Of a DNA stretch of 64,000 nucleotides, positions 28,159 through 36,033 are shown piece after piece. The position numbers and the translations under genes were made by a program. Location of the stretch: contig NZ_KB894421.1 in the NCBI RefSeq assembly GCF_000374445.1, positions 1-64,000 of the forward strand, in the 5' to 3' direction. A model generated the notes under the pieces. That model ran no database searches, had not been told where the DNA came from, and saw only the letters and a program-made list of their open reading frames with translations. Origin of the DNA: Actinokineospora enzanensis DSM 44649. GTDB taxonomy: Bacteria; Actinomycetota; Actinomycetes; Mycobacteriales; Pseudonocardiaceae. Position 1 is the first letter of the stretch. Each line of letters starts with the position of its first letter.

Positions 28159-29298
28159 CTACTCGGCTTTGGCGAGTTCGTGGGCCAGGACGTCGGCGAA
28201 GGTGAAGCTGCCGGTGGGCTGGTCGTTCTCGCCCAGCAGGTAGAGGCGCTTCACCGCGACCACGATGCCCTCGGCCACCACGTCCCGGAACGCCGGATCG
28301 GTCAGTCTGTGCCGGTCCTCGTCGTTGGTGAGGTAGCCGATCTCGATGCGCACCGCCGGGCAGCGGGTCAGCCGCAGCAGCTCCCAGGTCCGCGGGTGGG
28401 TGTGGCAGTCCCGCAGGCCGGTGCGCTTGGCCAGCTCGCGCTGGATCAGCCCGGCCATGGCCTCGCCCAGCGTCGAGGTGTTGCCGTTGCCGGTGCCGAA
28501 GTGGAACGACGCCACTCCCTGGGCGAACGGCGAGCGGTTGCCGTCCGAGTGCAGGGACAGCACCAGGTCGGCGCCCGCCTCGTTGGCGAACTGGGCGCGG
28601 GTCGCCTCGTCCGGGCACTGGTCGGGGCCGCGGGAGAGCAGCGCCTCCATGCCGGTGGCCACCATTCGGCCCTCCAGGCGGCGGGCCAGGTCCCACATCA
28701 GGTCGGACTCGTTCACCCCGTCGACCGAGATCCCGGTGTCCCCGCCGCCGTGGCCGGGGTCGATCACGATCCGCTTGCCGGTCAGTCGCGGCCCCGAGCG
28801 GCGGACCCGCTCCTGCTCGCGCAGCAGCACCGGGCGGCCGCCGCGGGCGCGCGGGGAGAGCTGGCGCAGCGCGCGGATGGTCTCCGGGCCGCAGATGCCG
28901 TCCACGGTCAGGCCGTAGTCGCGCTGGAAGTTGCGCAGCGCGGCCTCGGTCTGCGCGCCGAACACGCCGTTGGGGCGGCCCGCGTCGTAGCCGAGTTCGA
29001 GCAGCCGCTCCTGCAGGGTGACCACGTCGTCGCCGGTGATCGGGGCGGACACCAGGTAGGCCAGCGGGCGACCGCCGAGCTGGTAGGTGGCGTCGCGCAG
29101 GGCGCGGTAGGTGGCCGGGCCGACCAGGCCGTCGGTGATCAGGCCGCGCTGCTGCTGGAACGCGCGGACCGCGTGCTCCATCGCCTGGTCGAACTGGTCG
29201 AGAATCCCGTTGACCGGAGGCAACAGGCCCAACGCTGCGAGCGTGGACCGAACCTCGGCTACGGCAGGCCCCCCATCGCCGCGGCGCAGTACCCGCAT
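28159..29298 (-). CDS. cwlM: CwlM-type N-acetylmuramoyl-L-alanine amidase-like protein
   Basis: A 379-residue protein with two peptidoglycan-binding domains in the first half (about residues 5-65 and 85-145) and a C-terminal Amidase_3 domain. All expected zinc and catalytic residues are visible: His in DPGHGG, Glu in NESDLMWDL, His in LSLHSDG and Glu in RIEIGYLTN. There is no signal peptide, so it is probably cytoplasmic like mycobacterial CwlM, which regulates MurA. Gene order trxB-trxA-cwlM matches M. tuberculosis. The ATG has GAGGGG upstream. Confidence 0.9.
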   Translation of the reverse strand: MRVLRRGDGGPAVAEVRSTLAALGLLPPVNGILDQFDQAMEHAVRAFQQQRGLITDGLVGPATYRALRDATYQLGGRPLAYLVSAPITGDDVVTLQERLLELGYDAGRPNGVFGAQTEAALRNFQRDYGLTVDGICGPETIRALRQLSPRARGGRPVLLREQERVRRSGPRLTGKRIVIDPGHGGGDTGISVDGVNESDLMWDLARRLEGRMVATGMEALLSRGPDQCPDEATRAQFANEAGADLVLSLHSDGNRSPFAQGVASFHFGTGNGNTSTLGEAMAGLIQRELAKRTGLRDCHTHPRTWELLRLTRCPAVRIEIGYLTNDEDRHRLTDPAFRDVVAEGIVVAVKRLYLLGENDQPTGSFTFADVLAHELAKAE

Positions 29299-29635
29299 GC
29301 ACCCCTCGCTTTCCGCTCGTGCACCGAACCGGTGCGGAAGACCCGGTGGACCCGGGTCCGGTCGACCCGGCCGACAACCGGCATTTGGTAACCCATTGTG
29401 CCTTGCCGGTTCCCGTGTCCCCCGCAGGGATGGCGGGTGCGTCGTCCGGATACGCGAAACCGGGGCCCTGCGTCGCACAACGAGACGCGCGGACCCCGGG
29501 TTCGGGTTGCTTGGGTTAGTACAGCTTCTCCTTGGTCCGCGCCTTCATCCCGGGCTGCCGGTGTCGAAACCGGTGGCGATGGTGCCAGGTCGGGGGCCGT
29601 GCCGGGCGGGGAAGAGGGGGCGGGAGGAAATCAGC
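29299..29635. other. Non-coding gap between trxA and cwlM
   Basis: A 337-bp stretch, on the minus strand downstream of trxA and upstream of cwlM. It has several GC-rich short inverted repeats (for example around 29560-29580) but no convincing terminator, riboswitch or gene. It probably holds the cwlM leader and promoter. Confidence 0.5.
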
Positions 29636-29968
29636 TCAGGCGCCCAGGTAGTCGCTGAGGTCGGCGAGGAGGGCCATCTTGGGCTTGGCGCCGACGATGG
29701 TCTTCACCGGCTGGCCGCCCTGGAACACGATCAGGGTGGGGATGGACAGCACCTGGTAGTCGCGCGCGGTGCCCGGGTTCTGGTCGATGTCCAGCTTGGC
29801 CACGGTGATCTTGTCGGCGTGCTCGCCCGCGATCTCCTCCAGCACCGGGGCGACCATCCGGCAGGGGCCGCACCAGGTGGCCCAGAAGTCCACGATGACG
29901 GGCTTCTCGCTCTGCAGGACGTCGGAGACGAACGTCTTGTCCGTGACGGTGACGGTGTTACCGGCCAT
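29636..29968 (-). CDS. trxA: Thioredoxin
   Basis: A 110-residue single-domain thioredoxin with the redox motif WATWCGPCRMVAP, the cis-Pro loop SIPTLIVF, and the DFWA core. It reduces cytosolic disulfides and is itself reduced by the neighbouring TrxB. The ATG start follows trxB by 57 bp, so both are likely one transcript. Confidence 0.97.
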   Translation of the reverse strand: MAGNTVTVTDKTFVSDVLQSEKPVIVDFWATWCGPCRMVAPVLEEIAGEHADKITVAKLDIDQNPGTARDYQVLSIPTLIVFQGGQPVKTIVGAKPKMALLADLSDYLGA

Positions 29969-30025
29969 GCGTGCTTGGCTCCCTCGGTGATCTGGGCTGG
30001 GGTGGACGGGTAGGGATGAGGGTGG

Positions 30026-31021
30026 TCAGTCGGCGGTGCCGTAGCCGCCGCCGACGAGCTCCGGAGCCGACGCGGCCTCGGCCTCGCCGTGCTCGGCCAG
30101 CCAGCGCTCGGCGTCGATGGCCGCGGCGCAGCCCGAGCCCGCCGCGGTGATGGCCTGGCGGTAGGTGTGGTCGACCAGGTCGCCCGCGGCGAACACGCCG
30201 TCCAGGTTGGTGTACGAGGAGCGGCCCTTGGTGATCACGTAGCCCTCGTCGTCCACCTCGACCTGGCCCTTGACCAGCGCGCTGCGCGGGTCGTGGCCGA
30301 TGGCGACGAAGAAGCCGGTGACGTCGAGGTCCTCGGTGTCGCCGGTGACCGTGTCGCGCAGCCGCAGACCGGACACCTTGCCCTCGCCGAGCACCTTGGT
30401 GACCGCGGTGTTGAGCTGCCAGCGGATCTTCTCGTTGGCCCGCGCGCGCTCCAGCATGATCTTCGAAGCGCGGAACTCCTCGCGCCGGTGGATGATCGTC
30501 ACCGAGCGGGCGAAACGGGTGAGGAAGGTGGCCTCCTCCATCGCCGAGTCGCCGCCGCCGAGCACCGCGATGTCCTGGTCGCGGAAGAAGAAGCCGTCGC
30601 AGGTGGCGCAGGCCGACACGCCGCGGCCGAGCAGCTCCTGCTCACCGGGCACGTTCAGGTAGCGCGCCGCCGCGCCCATGGCCAGCACCACGGCCTTCGC
30701 CGCGTAGCGCACGCCGTTGGCGACCACGTACTTGATCTCGCCGGTCAGCTCGACCGAGTCGACGTCTTCCGGGCGCAGGTCGGCACCGAACCGCTTGGCC
30801 TGCTCGCGCATCTGCTCCATCAGGTCCGGGCCCATGATCCCGTCGCGGAAGCCGGGGAAGTTCTCCACCTCGGTGGTGGTCATCAGCGCGCCGCCGAACT
30901 GGGAGCCCTCGAACACCAGCGGTTCCAGCTGGGCGCGCGCGGCGTACACCGCCGCGGTGTAGCCGGCGGGTCCGGAACCGACGACGATCAGGTTTCGGAT
31001 CTGGTCCGCTTCCGCAGGCAT
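30026..31021 (-). CDS. trxB: Thioredoxin reductase
   Basis: A 331-residue flavoenzyme that passes electrons from NADPH to thioredoxin. The FAD motif is [12 protein letters not shown], the redox pair is CATC in [12 protein letters not shown], the NADPH motif is [10 protein letters not shown], and the second FAD motif is [11 protein letters not shown]. The ATG at 31021 follows GGAGGG closely; a GTG start 14 codons upstream (31063) is possible and would give a near-leaderless transcript from the promoter at 31073-31099. Confidence 0.96.
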   Translation of the reverse strand: MPAEADQIRNLIVVGSGPAGYTAAVYAARAQLEPLVFEGSQFGGALMTTTEVENFPGFRDGIMGPDLMEQMREQAKRFGADLRPEDVDSVELTGEIKYVVANGVRYAAKAVVLAMGAAARYLNVPGEQELLGRGVSACATCDGFFFRDQDIAVLGGGDSAMEEATFLTRFARSVTIIHRREEFRASKIMLERARANEKIRWQLNTAVTKVLGEGKVSGLRLRDTVTGDTEDLDVTGFFVAIGHDPRSALVKGQVEVDDEGYVITKGRSSYTNLDGVFAAGDLVDHTYRQAITAAGSGCAAAIDAERWLAEHGEAEAASAPELVGGGYGTAD

Positions 31022-31072
31022 CTGCCCTCCATCGACCTTCGCCGGACGGTCCTGCCCGGTCACATGAGTGTC

Positions 31073-31099
31073 AACGCGATCGTAGGCGGCCGTTGTTCC
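31073..31099 (-). promoter_or_regulatory. SigR-type (thiol-stress) promoter for trxB-trxA
   Basis: On the minus strand GGAAC (31095-31099), a 19-base spacer, and GTT (31073-31075) match the consensus GGAAT-N18/19-GTT of the actinobacterial SigR/SigH regulon. Thioredoxin genes are classic members of this regulon in Streptomyces and mycobacteria. Predicted from sequence only. Confidence 0.6.
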
Positions 31100-31174
31100 G
31101 CGACCGCCGGGTGACCGGGAGCACCCGGGGTGACCAGCGCCGTCACCCGACCGAGGAAGGTCGGTCGGGTGGGC

Positions 31175-32041
31175 TCAGCCGATGGACTCGTTGGCCAGCG
31201 CGGTGCAGTCCGCCTCGACCACCAGCACCCGGAACCGGCCGGGGTCGCCGGGCACCATCAGCACCAGGACGCCGGGCTTGCCGTCCAGGGTCACCGGGTG
31301 CACGCCAGCGGGCTTGGTCTTGGCCGGGTCGAGGTGGTTGGCGGCCAGGCACCTGGTCACACCCGCCTCGTCCTTGAGCGGGCCGTAGTCCCACTTGCTG
31401 GTGACTCGGCCGATCACGCTGAGGAAGTCCTCGCGTCTGACCGCGATCGGACCCTCGCCCTGGCCGCCGGGGCCGGTGGTGGCGGACGGCAGGTTCGGCG
31501 GGGCCTCGGCCTGACCGCCGGTGGTGTTCTGGTTGCCGGGCAGCACGATGTAGCCAACCGCGACCGCGGCGGCCGCCGCGGCCAGCACGCCGATCCCCCA
31601 CTGCTGGAGGCGGTTGCGCTTGCGCCGCGCGGCGGCCAGGTCGACGACCTCGCCCTGCTGCGGCGGTTGCGGTGGTGTCTGTAGAGGTTGTGGGCGTTGT
31701 GGTGCCCGTGGCGCGGGGGCCACCGGATGGGGTGGCGTGTTCCGCTCCTGGATCGCGACCGGACCGCCGAACGCCCGTCGGGCCTCTGCTTCCAGCGCCG
31801 AGTCCAGTCGGGCAGCGAACTGGGCGGGCATCGGCGCGACCGGGGCCTGGCCGAGCTCGCCCAGCCCCACCTTCACCGAGTCCAACGCGTCGATGACCGC
31901 CTTGGCGGCCGGGTCGGCGTTGACCCTTGGCCACAGCCGGGCGCTACGCTCCGAGTCGAGCACACCCGCGTGCAGGCTGGCCAACAAATCGACAGACCAT
32001 GGCGGCCCGTCGGGGCCGGTACCCCGAAAGTCGTCCGTCAT
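31175..32041 (-). CDS. Membrane-anchored anti-sigma factor (SigM partner)
   Basis: A 288-residue protein with an N-terminal cytoplasmic part (VDLLASLHAGVLDSERSARLW resembles the anti-sigma helical domain), a Pro/Gln linker, one membrane helix near residue 160 (WGIGVLAAAAAAVAVGYIVL), and an extracytoplasmic domain of about 105 residues with two Cys. Its ATG overlaps the sigM stop by four bases, the normal coupling of ECF sigma and anti-sigma genes. Equivalent to the gene after sigM in M. tuberculosis. Confidence 0.85.
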   Translation of the reverse strand: MTDDFRGTGPDGPPWSVDLLASLHAGVLDSERSARLWPRVNADPAAKAVIDALDSVKVGLGELGQAPVAPMPAQFAARLDSALEAEARRAFGGPVAIQERNTPPHPVAPAPRAPQRPQPLQTPPQPPQQGEVVDLAAARRKRNRLQQWGIGVLAAAAAAVAVGYIVLPGNQNTTGGQAEAPPNLPSATTGPGGQGEGPIAVRREDFLSVIGRVTSKWDYGPLKDEAGVTRCLAANHLDPAKTKPAGVHPVTLDGKPGVLVLMVPGDPGRFRVLVVEADCTALANESIG

Positions 32042-32667
32042 CGTCCCTCCCAGTGGCGCCTGCGCGGCGTATCCCGACCGTCTGCGACAGCGCCACCTGG
32101 GACGTTCGCATCTGCATCGAGGTTCCGCAGATGTCCGAGAACTTTGGCCAACTTCGCGCGACCGCGCGCACACCGGCTCTTCACCGTGCCCTCGGCGATG
32201 CCGAGCAGCTGGGCCGTCTCGGCGACCGAGTACCCCTCCACGTCGACTAAGACGATCGGCACCCGTTGCTCCTCGGACAGCTCCGCCAACGCCCGCTGCA
32301 CCACCAGCCGGGTCTCCCGGTCGGCCATCGCGTCCCGCGGGGTGACCGGCTCACCCGGGCCCGCCTCGGGCAGCGGCACGGTCGGCCGGGCCTGCCTGCG
32401 CCGGATGCGGTCCAGGCAGGCGTTCACCACGATCCGGTGCAGCCAGGTGGTGACCTGCGACTCCGCTCGGAACGACGCGGCGGCGCGGAATGCCGAGATG
32501 AACGCCTCCTGCAGCGCGTCGGCCGCCTCCTCGGGATCGCGCAGCGTGCGCAGCGCCACCGCCCACATGCGGTCGCGGTGCCTGCGCACGAGTTCGGCGA
32601 AGGCACGCGGGTCACCCGCGGCGTGCGCCGCGATGAGGTCGGCGTCCGAGCTGGCAGCGGCGGTCAC
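32038..32667 (-). CDS. sigM: ECF RNA polymerase sigma factor SigM
   Basis: A 209-residue ECF sigma factor. Region 2 has ELVRRHRDRMWAVALRTL and DALQEAFISAF; region 4 has ELSEEQRVPIVLVDVEGYS with a helix-turn-helix to GTVKSRCARGRAKL. The basic C-terminus of about 25 residues overlaps the anti-sigma gene by four bases. Its position between murJ-pseudokinase and trxB matches M. tuberculosis sigM. The GTG start lacks a strong ribosome site. Confidence 0.92.
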   Translation of the reverse strand: MTAAASSDADLIAAHAAGDPRAFAELVRRHRDRMWAVALRTLRDPEEAADALQEAFISAFRAAASFRAESQVTTWLHRIVVNACLDRIRRRQARPTVPLPEAGPGEPVTPRDAMADRETRLVVQRALAELSEEQRVPIVLVDVEGYSVAETAQLLGIAEGTVKSRCARGRAKLAKVLGHLRNLDADANVPGGAVADGRDTPRRRHWEGR

Positions 32668-32724
32668 CCGGACAGCGTATAGGGCGGTCGTGGGATGACT
32701 GAACCCGCTCCGACCAGCGGATAC

Positions 32725-34293
32725 TCACTTCGCTCGAACGAAGCCGATCTCGGTGAGCTCGGAGCTGTTGCCGTCGCCCAGCTTGGTGATCCAGACCAGT
32801 ACGTGCTGGGTCGGCTCGGCGTTGTCGAGCTGCAGCTTCGTCTGCCCGGCCTTCAGTTCGGCCCGGCCGATGACCTTGGTCTCGTCCAGGCCAGGCTTGT
32901 CCGACGGCGCGGTGCGCACCTCGATCACCGTGCCGGAGCTGGGCGAGTCGACGACCACCTCGGCGAACGGCACCGGCTCGGCGAACGAGGCCATGATCCC
33001 CACGCCGGGCTTGAGCGCCGGGAACGGCTGCTGGTACTTGTCGGTCTTCCAGGAGGTCTTCTGGTCGCCGTCGACCGCGCGGTTGGCCCGCCGCGGGTTG
33101 TCCGGGGTGCCCTTGACGTTGAACACCGCCACGTCCGCTGGCTGGATCGGCTCGCCCGGCTGACGCGGTGCCGGGGCGTTCTCGGCATTGCCCGGGGCGG
33201 TGGCCACCACGGTCGGGCCGCCGGAGGTGGGCTCGTCGCCGCCGAAGAAGCTGATCAGCTGCATGCCCAGCCAGGCAAGCACGCCGACGGTGGCCACGGC
33301 CAGCACGGTGACGCCGATGGCCAGCTTGCGCCGCTTGGACCGGTCGTTGCTGGGGCGGCGGGTGGTCCAGACGGTGCCGTCGTCGTCCTCGTACTCCTCG
33401 GGGTGCTCCGGGCCGACCTCGTCGACCCGGCCGATGAGCTGGGTGGAGTCCTCGTTGAGCTTGGCCCGCTCCAGCACCCGCAGTAGGCCCGCGCTGGTGC
33501 GAATGCCGCCGGTGGCGTCGTCGTGCAGGCTGCGCACCGCGGCCGAGGACAGCTCGTACGGGATGTAGGCGAACAGCGCGCGGGGCGGCACGACCTGACC
33601 GTCCTGGCCGATCGGCGCGGACGGCAGCGCGGGCGCGCCGGGCAGCGGCCATCGGCCGGTGAGCAGCAGGTAGAGGATCGCGCCCAGACCGCGCACGTCG
33701 TTCTGCAGGGTGGCGTCGGGCAACGGGCCGGGGAAGGACAGCCGCAGCACGCCGTCCGGGGTGACCCGGATCCGCTGCGGGTGGTCGATGCCCAGCACCA
33801 TGCCGGAGTGGTGGGCCAGCTCGACCGCGGCGGCCAGCGGCTCCAGCAGCCTGGCTGCGGTGGCGGGCGGCAGTGGGTGCTCGGCGATGAGGTCGACCAG
33901 GTCGGTGCCCTGCGACCAGTCGGCGACCACGATGCCCAGCAGGCCCTCGCCGTGGCCGACCCCGTTGCCGGGACCGAGCACGTCGAGCACCCTGGCCAGG
34001 CCGGGGTGGGTGACCCGGGCGGCGTGCATGGTGCGCTCAAGCACCCGGCGGGCGCGAGCCGCGGCCGGACCGTCGGCCGGGTCGCCGACCAGCAGGGTGA
34101 GCGCGACATCGCGGCGGAGCTGGTTGTCCTGGGCACGCCAGAGGTGCGCGTCCAGCCGCTCATCGCGGCCGAACTCGGCCAGCAGCCGGTAGCGGCCCTC
34201 GGCGACCGCGCGGCCGGGCACGAGGAAGCTCGTCCTGGCGCGCCCGCCAGCCGCTCCCTCACCCGCGGGGTACTCGGTCCGCCTCGTCGTCAC
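32725..34293 (-). CDS. Membrane-anchored pseudokinase (MurJ partner)
   Basis: A 522-residue protein. Residues about 25-270 have a Ser/Thr kinase-like fold ([31 protein letters not shown]) but no HRD or DFG: the catalytic loop reads GIDHPQRIRV and the next segment LSFPGPL. A basic stretch precedes one membrane helix near residue 335 (LAIGVTVLAVATVGVLAWLG); the outer part ends in a galactose-binding/F5/8-like beta domain (DNPRRANRAVDGDQKTSW). In M. tuberculosis these parts are fused to MurJ (MviN). The GTG at 34293 follows GGAGAG; a GTG four codons upstream is possible. Confidence 0.88.
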   Translation of the reverse strand: MTTRRTEYPAGEGAAGGRARTSFLVPGRAVAEGRYRLLAEFGRDERLDAHLWRAQDNQLRRDVALTLLVGDPADGPAAARARRVLERTMHAARVTHPGLARVLDVLGPGNGVGHGEGLLGIVVADWSQGTDLVDLIAEHPLPPATAARLLEPLAAAVELAHHSGMVLGIDHPQRIRVTPDGVLRLSFPGPLPDATLQNDVRGLGAILYLLLTGRWPLPGAPALPSAPIGQDGQVVPPRALFAYIPYELSSAAVRSLHDDATGGIRTSAGLLRVLERAKLNEDSTQLIGRVDEVGPEHPEEYEDDDGTVWTTRRPSNDRSKRRKLAIGVTVLAVATVGVLAWLGMQLISFFGGDEPTSGGPTVVATAPGNAENAPAPRQPGEPIQPADVAVFNVKGTPDNPRRANRAVDGDQKTSWKTDKYQQPFPALKPGVGIMASFAEPVPFAEVVVDSPSSGTVIEVRTAPSDKPGLDETKVIGRAELKAGQTKLQLDNAEPTQHVLVWITKLGDGNSSELTEIGFVRAK

Positions 34294-34363
34294 CGATCTC
34301 TCCACCTGCCCGATCCAGGGTCGAGCCTACGGGAACTCGGCGGATGACCGGTGACGGAGCGGC

Positions 34364-36019
34364 TCAGCGCCTGCGCACCAGTCGGGTGATTCGGCGCGTC
34401 GCGGGCTGCAGCTCGGGCACCTTCAGCAGCACCAGCACACCGAAGGCGACACTGCCCGCGACCAGGCCCTGCACCGTGAGTGTGACCCACGCCGCGAACC
34501 GCGAGTCGAGCTCGGGCAGCGCGAAGCGGGTCACCGCCCAGGCGGCGGCGATGCCCACCCCGCCCGCGAGCACCGTGGTGGCGATCACTCGGATGATCTT
34601 CTTGCTGTGCAGGTTGCCCAGCCGCACCCACAGCCACATCTGGCCGAGCACCGCGCCGACCACGAAGGTCAGCGAGTTGATCAGCAGCACCGCGATGACC
34701 ACCTGGTCGGACTGGACCAGCTGCGCGCACATGTACAGCATCGGCACCTTCACCAGGGTCATCACGACCATGATCAGGGTCGGCGTGCGCGCGTCCTTCA
34801 TCGCGTAGAACACCCGCAGCTGGAGCATGACCAGCGCGTACGGCAGCAGGCCGAACGCGGAGAAGGCCAGCGCGTAGCCCAGTCGCTGGGCCTCGGCCAG
34901 GTCGGTCTCGCCGCCGGTGAACAGCGCGACGCCGATGGCCGTGCCGGTGATCGTGAGCACCGCGCTGATCGGCACCAGCATCACCGCGGACAGTCTGCTC
35001 GCCAGCGACAGGTCGTCGACCAGCCGCTGGGTGTCGCCGTCGGCGGCGGACTTGCTCATCCTGGGCAGGATCGCGGTCAGCAGCGAGACGCCGATGACGC
35101 CGTAGGGCAGCTGGAACAGCAGCCAGGCGTTGGAGTAGATCAGCGCGCCGCCCGCGGAGGCGGCGGTGAGCACCCGCTGGGTGATCACCATGCCGATCTG
35201 GCTGATCGCCACGTAGCCCAGGATCCACAGGGCCAGGCCGCCGAACTCGCGCAGCCGGGAGTCGAAGCCCCAGTTCCAGCGGAACCGGAACCCGATCCGG
35301 CGCAGCGACGGCAGCAGGATCACCGCCTGCACCAGGATGCCCAGGGTGGTGCCGACGCCCAGGATCAGCAGCTTGGTGTCGCCCATGCTGACCGGGTCGA
35401 GCGAGATCTTGCCGGGCACCAGCGAGTAGGTGACCAGGGTGGCCAGGATGACCACGTTGTTCACCACCGGCGCCCACGCGGTCGGCCCGAACACGTGCCG
35501 GGCCTGCAGGATCGCCGACAGCAGCGCGAACACGCCGTAGAAGAGGATCTCCGGCAGCAGCAGGTAGGCGAACGCGGTGACCAGGTCGGCGTTGGCGTTG
35601 CCGGTGGAGTCGTCCACGTAGAGGTGGGTGAACAGCGGGGCGGCGGCCACCGCGATCACCGTGCCGACGGCCAGGCCGACCAGGCCGACGGTGAGCAGCC
35701 GGTTGGTGTAGGCGGCGCCGCCGTCCGGGTCTTTCTGCGAGCGCACCAGCAGCGGCACCACGATGCTGGCCAACACGCCGCCGAGCAGCAGTTCAAAGAT
35801 GATGTTCGGCAGGGTGTTCGCCACGGTGAACGAGTCGCCCACCACGTTCACCCCGACCAGCCAGCCGAGGACGATCTTCCAGAAGAACCCGGTGATCCGG
35901 CTGACCAGCGTGGCGATCGCCATGGAGCCGCTGGCCTTGGCCAGCGACGGGGTCGCGTCCGTGCCGCCCGTCCGGGCCGCCCCCTGCTCCACCGTCGTCG
36001 TCCTCGCGGTCGTGTCCAT
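34364..36019 (-). CDS. murJ: Lipid II flippase MurJ
   Basis: A 551-residue polytopic membrane protein of the MOP superfamily with about 14 helices. It starts with the family segment ASGSMAIATLVSRITGFFWKIVLGW and has the ANTLPNIIFELLLGGVLASIVVPLL segment typical of MurJ/MviN. It flips lipid II across the membrane for peptidoglycan synthesis. The ATG follows AGGGA. It lies between the DUF6049 gene and the separate pseudokinase gene. Confidence 0.95.
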   Translation of the reverse strand: MDTTARTTTVEQGAARTGGTDATPSLAKASGSMAIATLVSRITGFFWKIVLGWLVGVNVVGDSFTVANTLPNIIFELLLGGVLASIVVPLLVRSQKDPDGGAAYTNRLLTVGLVGLAVGTVIAVAAAPLFTHLYVDDSTGNANADLVTAFAYLLLPEILFYGVFALLSAILQARHVFGPTAWAPVVNNVVILATLVTYSLVPGKISLDPVSMGDTKLLILGVGTTLGILVQAVILLPSLRRIGFRFRWNWGFDSRLREFGGLALWILGYVAISQIGMVITQRVLTAASAGGALIYSNAWLLFQLPYGVIGVSLLTAILPRMSKSAADGDTQRLVDDLSLASRLSAVMLVPISAVLTITGTAIGVALFTGGETDLAEAQRLGYALAFSAFGLLPYALVMLQLRVFYAMKDARTPTLIMVVMTLVKVPMLYMCAQLVQSDQVVIAVLLINSLTFVVGAVLGQMWLWVRLGNLHSKKIIRVIATTVLAGGVGIAAAWAVTRFALPELDSRFAAWVTLTVQGLVAGSVAFGVLVLLKVPELQPATRRITRLVRRR

Positions 36020-36033
36020 GTCCCTGCCCGTGT

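Noticed and set aside
29516..29548. Ten-codon frame MKARTKEKLY on the minus strand before cwlM
   Set aside because: It lacks a ribosome binding site and known relatives; too short to support.
29299..29635. Possible c-di-AMP (ydaO-type) riboswitch before cwlM
   Set aside because: The conserved core segments are not recognisable in the sequence.
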